DNA of 64,000 nucleotides from Isoetes taiwanensis (Eukaryota; Streptophyta; Lycopodiopsida; Isoetales; Isoetaceae). Positions within the stretch are counted from its first letter, which is position 1, and each line of letters starts with the position of its first letter. Below, piece by piece: positions 25,980 to 37,600 of the stretch. The notes beneath the pieces are model-generated. The model was not told the DNA's origin. It saw only the letters and a list, made by a program, of their open reading frames with translations, and did not search any database. A program made the position numbers and the translations under genes. Location: positions 18,219,592-18,283,591 of the forward strand of contig JAJEKV010000002.1 in the NCBI GenBank assembly GCA_021234155.1. The letters are read 5' to 3'.

Positions 25980-26690
25980 GTTGACTTCTTGTTGAATTTT
26001 ACTAAATCCATAATTCCTCGCCGTCTGTCGGAGACGGCCGTATCATCTGCAAATCATCGGTGTTGGTGAACAGCGCCCGTGAACTCTGTATTATGTGGAA
26101 CAGTAAATGCGGAGTTTTAGTTGCATGCTGTTCAAAGGGAGAACTGATTTGTATGCCAATCTTTGTAACCTTCCAGAGGGACAGCATTTCAGTTACGTAC
26201 TTCTTCTAACAAAGAGGATAAAGCTAATTTACCTCTACACTAACACACACCTTCGGTAAAATCTAAACTACTTTACGTTCAAACACTTTCGATTAACATC
26301 CTTGCTTATTATTCTGCTTATCATGGGCATGTTGGCAGCCTACGTATACGCATTAGACGTAAATGCTTGTGCCATTCATCATTCTCATCATAAGCACACA
26401 ATTTGTCTCCAATAATCCTGCCTAGTTGGTTGATTGTGTTTTTCTTTAGCAATACATGTTGGACCCGAACCACAAATTACTTACACTTACGATCTTGTAC
26501 GCCATAAAGGATGATTTCCATGTAGTACTGTAAACATGGCTCGAATCTGAGGATGGTATTGGCAACAACATGTTTCTCTTTCTTGAAGCCTCCTAATAAT
26601 ATGGCTTGGACGATTTTCAAAAGAGTATGAGGTTATCTTCGTAATAGGGATGTTTTCTTTCCGAAGCAGTGCCGTTGCAAGCTGAACAAA
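25980..26690 (-). pseudogene. Decayed transposase-like gene, copy B (same family as 12.7 kb)
   Basis: On the minus strand, YSFENRPSHIIRRLQERETC followed by CCQYH (about 26,620-26,540) leads to CAYDENDEWHKHLRLM (about 26,400-26,355) and LPTCP (about 26,335). The DEWHK block and the later CP block match the arrangement in copy A at 12.77-12.85 kb. The preceding cysteine cluster is what I would expect upstream of it in this family. A pyrimidine tract ending TTTGTTCAG sits just before the first conserved block, and GATCGTAAGT follows its end. The block could therefore be a real exon, with the WHK block beyond an intron or a frameshift. Further remnants may reach about 25,980. It is clearly broken. 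Confidence 0.5.
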
Positions 26691-28000
26691 AAAGAAAAAA
26701 AAATAGATTCGGAACCATGTAGAAATAGAAACTAAAAGCATGAGGCCAACGAATACGTGGTTAGAATACGTATCACTTCTAGCGAATGTATTGGTTGATC
26801 AATTTTCTCACCACTCGGTTACGTAGCTCTAGCATGTTTTTACTATAAGGTGAAACTCGTGTATTCTCATGCCAAAACCTTCTCACAACACTTATCCTCA
26901 TACGGAAAGTGCATCAAATCTCTTCTTCCTTGCATGCATTGATAGGATGACATCAATGGCATGACCGTGTTCTATAGTAGGCTGGGTTTCTTGGGGTTGG
27001 CCCGGAAGGTTGTTGGAAATTACATGATACTTCTTTGAAATTTTGTGCATGGTTTGTCTCATTAAATCATATCTTTCATCACATGAAATTCCTTAGGATC
27101 TGCTATAGTAACATGTGGTAAATGTTTGATCCTTTTAAAAAGCTGTGCTACTCTTCCTTTTGAATCATCATGGCACAATTCCTTACAATGAAAAAAGAAT
27201 CCTCTAACTCTTTTTGAAAGTTCACATTTATCTTCTTTGGCTGGAAGAGCGTTCTTTTTCTTCGTACTAAAGGTCGCGATGTTCTCCTTCTCAATTCTCT
27301 AATCCTCTTCACGGATTCTCGTTTTCTCTGATTCTAGCTCAATTAATTGTTGCCAGATGTGCTAGGAGAACTTGCCATGAAATTGATATGATCAAGAATT
27401 GCAATTCTAATTTATCGAATTGCAATTGAAATGAACTAGCTTATTCGGAATTGAAGAATGATAGCAGAAGCGATGCAAATTCCGCCATCAAGAAATCCGC
27501 CATCCGGTAGAATCAACTAGAAATCAATTCCCTTAAAAAGAATCAATCATCATCGATCCTTCCTCCACCAGGAGGATTGCTATTTAAGGAATAACAACCT
27601 CATAATTAGTTACTCTAAATTTTGATGGGAATAAGCACCTCTAAAACACTTAAAGCAGAGTGTCCGGTTGTTGATGCTTTTTGGGGTACCACTATCAGAA
27701 CCTACTGACGGCGGAATGTGTCACGAGGGCTCATTAGTGCGAGGATGTTTATCCTAGAACCTCAAGCGCATATAATGCCAAGTCGTATGCGGATGGTACT
27801 CACGAGAAGTTGTGGGGCGTGGAATGGAATGCCTAGAGTCAAAAATGATTCGGATATCTCAAAAGTAGAACCTTTCAGGAAAGTATGGCTTTCATCTTCA
27901 ATAACTGTAGCAGCAGCAGGTACATAGTCTAAACTACCAGCGGCAATTCTAAGTAGCTCCCATCTACTGTCTCAATCCCGAAGCCTTTTGTGGGACCCGT
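26691..28000. other. Unassigned DNA
   Basis: No gene or transposon feature was recognised. The minus-strand DNA just upstream of the copy B relic (26,700-26,900) may be its 5' flank, but no terminal repeat was found. A plus-strand open frame at 27,718-27,927 has no recognisable motif. Confidence 0.4.
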
Positions 28001-28017
28001 GCGAATTGATGCAATAG

Positions 28018-28870
28018 CTACAAACATTCTGGACAATGAAGCAAGCAAATAAGCTTGGGGCCACAGTGCCAAAGTGGGATTGTATGTGTGCATGATAATG
28101 GCCGAGTTTCACTTGGGCCAAAGTAAGCATGTCCCATATCTTTTTGAGAAAAAGCGACCATTGAGATATTGTTACCGGCTTCGGGGATCCAGGCCTTGTA
28201 AACATCGGGGTAGTGCTCGCAGTTTACCTGATCCAGCAGACAAGCCATGTAGTGCAATCTTTCCAACATCGTTTCAAGCGGGGAAGATTCAGCCATGGCA
28301 AGTGCAAGAGCCGGATACCTAACATCATCCATGTGGTGCACCTTCTGCGGATATAGTGGAGATGGCTTCATGAGAATCAGAAGGCCAAAAACATCTTGTA
28401 AAGAATGGCATAGGGCACCGTTGTTACTTGCCGAGGGTGTAAGTGAAAGGACTTGTGCCGGCTCCAAGCTCTCCAAGCACTAGTACTAATGGGGCCCCCA
28501 CAGCGAGAACCATGTCACGATGCTTGAGCTCTGCAAAGCGAAACAAGTGGAAACAAAAGTGGCCAATCATGAATTTCTGCTTGAAAACAATTGTTTTGCA
28601 TTGCATAGAGTGCTCTCCATCAGTACGGCTTGGTAATACTGCTGTTCCCAAAGTGTGTTCTTACGAATTCTACACCGGAATGCTTGTAGGCTATCTACAA
28701 CCTTCAACGGCGGCCCTATCATGGTATAGGGGAACATTGTGGCCGAGATTAGACTACCAAAGCTTGGTCTTTTGGAGATTAACAGTTGTATCAAACTTGG
28801 CATGCTGCATCAGGGCTTTGCTTTTTAAGGGTGTATATAATGAACAATTCCAGCAGTCCTAATCTAAAAC
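28018..28870 (-). pseudogene. Unidentified protein-coding relic, minus strand
   Basis: Three adjacent minus-strand segments look like true coding sequence. They contain GPPLKVVDSLQAFR with NTLWEQQYYQAVLME (about 28,735-28,650), ELKHRDMVLAVGAPLVLVL (about 28,535-28,480), and NNGALCHSLQDVFGLLILMK followed by VRYPALALAMAE (about 28,435-28,295). The second begins right after a strong acceptor (TTTCGCTTTGCAG). The third is joined to the second only by a one-base frame change. HYMACLLDQ is followed by a GTAAAC that could be a donor. The helical, Leu-rich texture suggests a large alpha-solenoid or Mediator-like protein, but I cannot name it. It is either a pseudogene or exons with a frameshift. Confidence 0.4.
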
Positions 28871-28984
28871 CATCAACAAACATCACCAGCAACATGTAGC
28901 TTCTTTCTAAAGCCACTTAATAAGTAAACTAAGTGATGCCCATTATCTACTTCAAAAAATGCACTTAGCAGTTGTGGATTTGCT

Positions 28985-29360
28985 TAGAATGCTATGATTC
29001 ACGATTATGCGTCATGGACGGAGTTTGATAATGGTTTAATTATTTCCAAGTGATGCCTCATAAAGGCTCCGTATTTTGTGGAATGGTATTATTTTGGATT
29101 ATTTCAGTAGAGTCTATTTAGAGGCAATTGGCTTCTTATTTTCATAGATCAGAGAGATGTGGTCCACACGAACATATTTAGTTTCAAGCTATGCACAGCG
29201 TGGGCATCTCCACTGAGGCCCTCTATTTGTTTAATCAAATGCCAAGATTTTGGCCGGTCTCGGCTTTTTGCCTGACGGAACATCGTAGATGGCTCTTAGG
29301 GCTTTTGACCAAATGCCTCGAGAGGATGCTTTATTTAAACATACTGTGAGGAAAATAGCA
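28985..29360 (+). pseudogene. Decayed pentatricopeptide-repeat (PPR) fragment
   Basis: PPR-type phrases recur on the plus strand with a spacing close to 93 bp (31 codons), the length of a short PPR motif. They are VMPHKGSVFCGM (about 29,050), a frame-shifted RERDVV equivalent (about 29,147), EALYLFNQMPR (about 29,215-29,248), and AFDQMPREDALF (about 29,300-29,333). The pattern (A/L).(L/N)F.QMP.(R/K)D matches the land-plant PLS/S-class arrays that bind organellar RNA. The units are in different frames, so the gene is dead. Only three to four repeats survive. No C-terminal E/DYW domain is visible. Confidence 0.55.
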
Positions 29361-30186
29361 TAGATACATTGTTGTTGTTTACGCAAATGCAATCCCGAAG
29401 GTTTATTTTCAAACAAAATTACATTTCTTATGAATAGTATTATAGCGGTTCATCCCTTATGCAATGGTGTGGCCATTGTTGGAAATATGTCACAATGGCA
29501 ATGGGCACAATGTTACTCAAATGGCGATCTCACGGTAGTACTATTTCCAGCTTACTTAGAAATCATTAAAATTCCATATAGATACCTCCTTGGCACTTCG
29601 TAAAGCGTGGCGCCTTATAGCCTTAGGAACCTCTTTGGATCATTCTCACGAGTAGCTTGGTTTTATTGATGTCAAGAGTTATATTCTTCTGAAGGTGTTC
29701 AATCCAATAGCTATTTGCTGATATGGTAAATAATTGCTAAGATTCATTGGAAAATCTGGGATTAATATTAGAATATATCTTAATCAAGCCCGTGTATATG
29801 AATATATGCGAATAAATGGTTCTGAGGGGAATAAGCATTAACGATGCATGGTACCAGGTTTAAATAACCTTGATATGAAATCAAAGAACTGGTTAGTAAC
29901 TGGGCCAATTTTAGGGAGACTTTGATCCTATACCAGTAGTTGGGCATGCGAAGTTTCACTAAGAGATGTTTCCTCCAATTCAGGCCTAATCCTATTTAAA
30001 ATCAAATCCTCACCTCTGGATCTCTGAAAGTGATTCTTCTTAAGCTCCATAAACTGAATACATGGTAGCTTATTGCCCTTTTGTTTCTTTGTATATTTTA
30101 TTTCTGGAAAACCAGGTCATGGCCAGTTGCCAGGAAACTTGTGATATGCAATCTAGCACGTATTTCTCAATGTATATGCTTTATGT
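29361..30186. other. Unassigned DNA
   Basis: No further PPR units, genes or transposon ends were recognised on either strand. Confidence 0.45.
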
Positions 30187-30435
30187 GAGCTCGAGATTAG
30201 ATACTTTTGAGTAGGCAAGGGGACCCTTTCTTATGTTATAAATATGTTTCAGGTCTATCCAAAAAAGACTATCAACATGGTACTTTGGCTTCATATATAA
30301 TTTGGATTGAGCCCGAGATCAGATACTTTTGAGTCGGCAAGGGGTTCTTTCTTATGTTATAAATATGCTTCAGATCTATCCAAATGCGACTATCAACATG
30401 GTGTTTCCACTTTGGCGTCATATATAATTTGGATT
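30187..30435. repeat. Tandem duplication of a unit of about 122-127 bp
   Basis: Unit 1 (30,187-30,308) and unit 2 (30,309-30,435) share GAGATTAGATACTTTTGAGT-type starts, GGCAAGGGG, TTTCTTATGTTATAAATATG, GACTATCAACATGGT and CATATATAATTTGGATT. Unit 2 has a short insertion before the last block. The high identity suggests a recent event. Confidence 0.9.
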
Positions 30436-31861
30436 CATACCTAGAAGCCTAACTGGAATGAGAGGCCAATGCCAATTCAGTGGTGACATGGAGTACATTC
30501 ATATGGAGGACATTGGGAATCCATAATAAGAGCTGGCCAAAAGTTGCTAATTGGTGTTATTTTTTAGTTTTCTTCCTTTACTATGAAGGTTATCTTGTAG
30601 CCTCAAGTCGATTGGGCACAACCCGATTTTGATCTCGGATTATTAGCTGATGTTGTGCTTATCCTACAATGTTCGATCGATAAGTCATGCATCCCTTTAC
30701 ATGTGCCACTGACTCAATAGCTTTCTTAACATTTGAAGTTCTTACAATGAACATTTGTAATTAATATTCCCTGATATTTTGAGAGTCAAAATGGCCCCTA
30801 TAATTTGCAGGAGGTACAAAATTGTGCTCTAGAAGTGCAACGAGGTGCAACATAATTGATCTACTTTAGAGCATGTATAAGAATATATTCTATATAGGAT
30901 GATGTATATATAAATGTAGTTTGCATCAGAAAAGCTCTTGTAAATGGTATTGTCGGAGGTCCCATCTACGTGTAATTTACGTACCATAAGCCCATTATCC
31001 ATGGGCGTTAAAAGTAAGTAAGGTAGTAGTCGATTCGATCACGTTGATCCTATCTGCTGTATGTGCAGCTATGTATGTCTCTATCGTAATATGCTGTTTG
31101 TCTATCTATCTGCCCGTCCTTGTGAATTAGGTCGATCGGATTCGCCGCATCGCCCACTTACCCTTTGCCGTTCGTTAATAGTCATTAAATGCAGTCAGAT
31201 GCAATACGTTTTTGGCGCTGCGCATCATTAGAATTTGAGATCTCATTTCATCCCGCAGATATGAGATGGCTACCCTCCAATGCTTTGCGGTGTGCTGAAA
31301 ACCAACAACTTCATTCTTTGTCGTTTTCCCCATAACTTTTGATCCACTTGTCAAAATGTTAAGTTTGTTGTATTAGATCACGAATGAAAGATCTTTCCAA
31401 TGATATAGTTTTGATGTATTTCAATATGGTCATATCGTTAACCTTAAAAATATATGATTTTTTAACTGTATATATTTATATAAAGATATATGAATGGGTT
31501 ATCACTAGATAGATCTTGTGAAGATGAACCCATTGCTACAAAAGTTTTTGAATGGATTTACGGATTCAAGTTATAATGAAATGTTACTCTGAAGTTAGTT
31601 TAAATTTTGCATTAATTACGGTGCCACATATCTTGGAATATAGGATATCACGGGCTCTTCTCTTATTGGACGGTTTAAAAGAGTGACATGGCATTTTAAG
31701 CATCCCATAATGGGACAAAATGTGATCTCATTTTTCCTCTAATCTTTTATCTCTGCTGTCATACCGAGTGATCTTAACAAGCATCCTTTTTATGAGGATA
31801 AATATTTATTTAGCGCCATTAGTTGCCATAATTGATAAACTATTAAGCAACAGAAATGCAA
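30436..31861. other. Unassigned DNA, with one dispersed-repeat fragment
   Basis: GCTCTAGAAGTGCAAC at 30,826-30,841 followed by AGGTGCA matches the locus at 10,958. Otherwise no gene was recognised. Short ATATATA-type runs occur near 31,450-31,490. Confidence 0.45.
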
Positions 31862-32031
<170 letters not shown>

Positions 32032-32149
32032 AATATAAAAAATCATTTTGATTTTTCTTGTATCATTTCTTTTGTTTTCCTACTTTAAAGATAGAACATT
32101 ATTTTGTTTGACAATGTCATCGATTCGTACTTGAAGATAAACATTCTCA

Positions 32150-33960
32150 AGGCGAGAGCATGCATATAGCAGTACATCGTCATGCGTATGCATCGCATCT
32201 CTCGTTTTAGACCATTCATCGGGTTGGGCGTTTGCGCTACTTATTGCGAGTTCTTCATCGAACATGGTAGCTTCCTCTTATCTCGGCGATTACCTTATTC
32301 TCTTTGATTTGTTTTCAGGCGGGGAGGGCTTCTTCACTTTTAGTTTACTGATCAATTGGCGTTCGCTTTCCTGCTGTCCTTTCGACCTTTAGCCTTCATC
32401 CTGTGACCCAGCCGTCCTCGATCCTAGTTTGTTAAGGAAAAGTCGGCACAATTGAGCTTTGTTGGTTTCTGCATGCAGTCGCGATTGCAGGTACCGCCGT
32501 CGATTCGCGGAATGCATTCTTCTTCAGAGCGGTTTTATGCATGCAATACATGCGTCGCATGCATGCATCGCGCTGTATCGCGTTTTGGGCCATTCATGGG
32601 TTGGCGTTTGCTACTTATTATAGAGTTTCTTCATCGGCGTTTCATCGGTAGCTTCCTCTTCTCTGTGATTACCTTATTCTCTTTAGACCCACCCTCCCCT
32701 TCTTTGTTTTATTATATTTTGTACAAGTTCGTTTTATCATGTTTTCCACCGATTGGGTGATGCTTTCCACCGGGTGATGCTATTCTTTGGTATGTTTCAC
32801 GGTTTTGTTGTTGGTGATGTGCAGTCACCGCGGGTTGGCCGGCGCCATCGTTTTGACTTCCATGCGGGTTTTGAATGATTCTATGCGCTACGTTTATCTA
32901 AGCCTTGCCAAAGGCTATCACTAGGGTTTTCACCGAAAACCCAGAAGAGGCCAGTTTTTTAATCCGTTGATAAGCTTCGACGGGTACATCGACCACTCAT
33001 CTATTAGCATTATGTATTTGTTTTGGGGTCCAAATGATGCAATTGGATTTCCCTTTATTTTCGTGGGTGGATTCGCGTAATGCGCATTATCATCCTGTGT
33101 AGAAAATCTCTGGCGAGATGAATGAGAAGCTATCTATCCTCTTCTCTCAATGATACCTTTTTCTCTTTGGATTGTTTCCCGGGCGGGGAGGGGGCTTCTT
33201 CACCTTGGTTTGTGTTAGGCGTTTCTTTCTTCTTTGTCTTTACCACGGCCTTTAGCCGCCGTCCTGTGACCTTCGTCCTCGATCCTGGATTTGTAAGGAA
33301 GTCCTTTGGTATTGGCGGTTTTGTTGGTTTCATCACGAGTCCATTCTAGAATCCCATCGTCAAGACATCGGATGTATTCTAGAATGGGGCGAGCATCTAT
33401 ATTCCCCAATACTCGGTGGCGCTATGCCATTCACAGTTAGGGGAGTTGGCTATTTTAGGCGTTGCATCAACATCTCATGTGGCTTCCTCTTCTCTCGGCC
33501 CAGGTACCTTTTTCTCTTTGGTTACCTCCCCCTTCTTTGTGCTTATTTTTTGCTCATTGTACGGCGTCTGTCAACCCTCCACTCACGGGAGGTTTGTTTT
33601 GTCTTGTTGTTTTGTTAGTGATGAATTTTGAGGTTAAGCGGCGGCATCTGTTTTGACTTTTCCATTAAGTGGGTTTTGGGAAGCGATTTTAGCCGCTACG
33701 TTTGTCCAAGCCCTTAGAGCTTTATCAACTAGGGTTTTCCTCTGAAAACCGAAGGAAGCGGGGTTTTAATCCGATTGATAAGCTTTAAAGTGAATTACAC
33801 TAGCCGATCTCTTTTAGCATTGTATTTATTTGGGGTCCAAATGAATATAATTGGATTTTCCCTTTATTTTTATGGGTAGTTCATGTGGCCTGTATCTGTA
33901 AGAAATCTCTTTGAGATGAATGAAAGGCCGAGTCGTCAGAGCTGTTGGTTTCATCTGAGT
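32150..33960. repeat. Nested tandem duplication (period near 850 bp, half-period near 380 bp)
   Basis: The interval 32,280-33,130 is repeated at 33,140-33,960. Matched anchors include GGCGGGGAGGG at 32,318 and 33,182, a CACTAGGGTTTTC / CAACTAGGGTTTTC pair near 32,920 and 33,728, GGGGTCCAAATGA at 33,025 and 33,832, and GAGATGAATGA at 33,115 and 33,913. The offset falls from 864 to 798 bp along the repeat because the second copy carries many small deletions. Inside the first unit, 32,155-32,330 also resembles 32,535-32,690 (CCATTCATGGGTTGG-type anchors, offset about 378). No protein was recognised. The CTAGGGTTT phrase is telobox-like and is kept in both copies. Confidence 0.85.
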
Positions 33961-34633
33961 GCTTAGAGTGCGAATGGCATTACCTAATATAAGATAGTCT
34001 ATAGCTTCTGTGTGGATGCGTTCAATCAAACATGCATAGTGTAGAGATACTAAGAAATAGAGAATAAATTACTAATCACATATTTCTTGTTAGCCATAAT
34101 GACTTTAGCTTAACTTGCCTAAAACTAATCCCAAAAATTTCTGTGGTTTAGCTAAACTGTATACATTTTTCCTCTCATACTTTCTAGCATTTAGCTAAAC
34201 TAATCCAAAATTCATCCCAAAATTTTCTATGGTGTGGTCAACGAATTAAGCGAAAATTACTATACTTTTTTTCATTTGTTTCCAATTATTTTAGTCATTT
34301 TCTTTGTGAAAACATTCTAAAACAATGCCAAACTAACTAAGTTTAGGCCTCAAACTATTCCATATATGCTAGAAAATAAATTACTAATCATATATTTCTC
34401 ATAAACTAGAATGATGCTAGCGAAACTAGTCCAAAATTAATTTCAAAAGTTTCTATGGTTTAGATAAACAATACAAAATTTAACTCTCTCACTTTCTACC
34501 ATTTGACTAAAGAGATTGAAGATTGATCAGAACAAAAAAAGTTAAGCTAGGTGGCTGGCAGTAATTTACATTTAAGCACAGCCAACGTGCGTGTTGCAAA
34601 TTATAAATAAGCTAAAGTCGGCCCCTTAACGCA

Positions 34634-34646
34634 CACTACAAGAGAA
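34634..34646. mobile_element. CACTA-type transposon terminus (one end only)
   Basis: CACTACAAGAGAA is identical to the 13-base terminus at the right end of the small element at 12.7 kb, read on the opposite strand. The following sequence (GTATAGCGTCGAAATTG, GACACAAATGG) has the character of a subterminal region. A loosely similar phrase (CTGCATAGCGTCAAG on the minus strand) lies near 38,770-38,785, but it does not end in a matching CACTAC terminus. I can support only this end. Confidence 0.45.
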
Positions 34647-37600
34647 GGGTGCTTGTATCATCAGTATAGCGTCGAAATTGTTGACACAAATGGGACTTTA
34701 AATCGAACCCCGTTCGCATCCTTTCGTGCTATACATGTGAGTCATTTGCCACAAAGTTGTCGCGGTGACAACCACTGCATCAATCTTGTGGCGATGCGTT
34801 TTGCTCTAGCGGTTGGCTGATAATGCCATGTTGCAACATGCAAGCATCAAAAATAACATCAAGTTTTTACTAATTTTGTGAGAAGTTTGTAAGCGTTATT
34901 TTGTCAAAATGGCGATGATATTTTTACCAAGCTTTTTATGTAAGTAAGTTTATTGCATTATAATGTTAGGATTTTTGACCAACTAGAATCTTTATGAAAT
35001 GATTTGAGAATCTTATGTTCAATATTTTATCATTTGTGGCAATCTACTTAATGAAGATGACATATGTTTTATCAACATTTCCATCATATTTGTAGCCCTT
35101 GTAAGCCAGCAAGGTGTTACACGTATATTTGCTTGATTTCACTGTGTTTGGCATGTCTAGTGACTAAAAATATTATAACTTTGTAAATTAATTAAACAAA
35201 TCCATCAAATCCGTTGGTGAAATTTCATACTGGCCACATCCATAGTATGTTTAGCACTGTATCAATTATAGCACCATTAGAGCAACTTACTTTGTAGTAG
35301 GTAGTAGCCACAATTGCATTTCCTTGAACCAATGATTTTAATTTTAAAATTATTTCCAAAATGAGCTAGTGGAATAAACAGTTCATTTGTAGAGGCAGGT
35401 TCCAACACAGTAAGCCCATATGGCAAGTAAGTAACGAATTCAAAACGCTAAAATACATTGTAATCATCTTGTTTGCGCCATCATGTGCATTTTACAGATG
35501 TTGTAAACTCCCTTCACCGCCACCCTCCTCCTATAAATAACATTCATAGGCATGTGTCAGAATGTTGTCAAAATCTAAGTTAATAAAGTCAACCAGCCCG
35601 TAACTTATGGGGTTTATCGCTATCAACGCAAACACACATTCTATTGGATTATTTGTTCTAAGTAGTGTAAGAACCCTAGCAATCTAAAAGCTAAAGCTAC
35701 TTACAATAACACTCTCAACCTCCTTGCCCTTCCTTGATTTTCATGAAAATAATACCCTCACCTATTCCTTAGCATTCCAATGCCTTGTGCTATAATGGAG
35801 AACACAAGATTAAATAACAAATAGTTTTGCTTCAATGTATTAAAATGAGATCTACCTTTTGGTGCAAATCTTTTTTCACTATCTTCTCTTAAAAACTTAT
35901 CTCCACCTTTCTCAGTATTTCTTGTAGGAATATCTTCTATGGAATTGAGCCCCAATCTTCAAACTACAATATAAATAAGCAAATAAATTGATGTTAATCT
36001 AGGTTGAAGGGACCTGAAACATTTAGCTGGGGACTGATTTGAGGGTTTCACCTTATACAATTGAAAGCTTTTGACATAATAGCTGAAAGTGGGGATAATA
36101 AAATTGAGAGCGAATACAAAGGGGCAAATCAGTATAGGTAGAAGTAGTATGGCCAAATTGTCAAAATGCATAGTCAAATGGTAGAAAGACGTCGAAGGCG
36201 ACCTTATGGAAATAGACAAAATGTCGGGTAATATCGAGGTTTTTCTTTTTGTGGTTTCTTTGAGCAGGATGAAATTAGATGCCGCAGCGGAGTTCCACAT
36301 GCGGCTTTGAACATCTAGTAGCAGAAGGTCCTTTTTCGACGTGGCGTTGAAGCTCTTTTTATTGGCAGCATCGCGTAAAACAGAAGGAATAGAAAATAGT
36401 TCACGCCAATAGCGGCATGCCCCTGAAGCATGGCGAAGTGTTTGCGCATTATACTTTTGAGAAGGACCACGACACAATACTCCTAAAGAGGCACACAAAG
36501 ATGATGGTGCTCGGTGACATAATTATTAATTTGCACAAAGCTCTAGAGGAATTTTGCCATATCAGAGGTGAAATTTGTCATCTTTTTTCAAAGTGGATGG
36601 TTGATTTTGATCATTTTGCGGGTGTAATGGAAGCTTACCTTGTAGCTCTCTAGTACGCTCGTTTACATACATCAAAGAACCGGGACAAAGGGAAAAGCTG
36701 GGATCCGGGATTCCGTTTGCGATTCCATTTCAAAGTTGACGGTAAATGTGTTTGGAGTTCCTCATGCGGCCGCAGCCTTTTTTTGCTTCAGCTTTTTCTT
36801 TTCTTTTCTTCAGATTTAGGGGTGGAGGCCCCCCACTTTAATGGGGAGGTCACATTGAAATACCTCTTCTTTTAACCTCATCCTTCTAATTTTGCTTAGC
36901 GGATGATCTGAACACCATGGTTCCAAACACCAGAGTTTGACCCACTCTGTTTTGGAACATGGGGTTTGAACCGCATTTTACTAGGGGTGTTCCTACTTGA
37001 TTGTTCCCATTTATGTGAATATTAAACATATCTTAGGCGGCAAGGTTTGAGTACTATCTTAGAAGGTGATTAAACAAAAGTTCAAATGGTATAATTTTGC
37101 TGCGCATTATGAGTTCCCAAAGGCATAATTCATTATATGGCTTTAATGAGCACCAATGAAACTTAAAATTATGCATAACTTTGGCAAGGAAACATCTTAA
37201 GTTAGAGATAATGTTAGCCGCGGTATACAGCGAGTGGGACACAGCGAGGCACAGTGGCACCCGGCGTGGGGGCACAACGGGCGAACATTCAGTAAAGTTA
37301 GGGGAGGATATTTCTTGCATTAGGCCATGGCGCCACAAAAGTTTGATTATACTCTGATATCGACTGACGCTCGGAGGAGATGAAGCCGGCCTTCGGAGGA
37401 TTATCTCATTTTTAAGATGTCGCTTGTAATGTAAGCGTATCCTCCCCTAACTTTCACGTTAATGCATCTCGCAGATAACATTAATAGCCAACCATTATTT
37501 ACAACCTATCAATGCATTGGTATTGTCACTTATGCGACTAGCTCAATATGAGCACTTGTTTATCATGGCACAATCTCCCAGGCTTCTTCCCCAGAGATTA

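Noticed and set aside
35959-36498. 179-codon minus-strand frame as a membrane protein gene
   Set aside because: The hydrophobic C-terminal part follows from T-rich sequence, no family motif is visible, and there is no supporting splice or promoter context.
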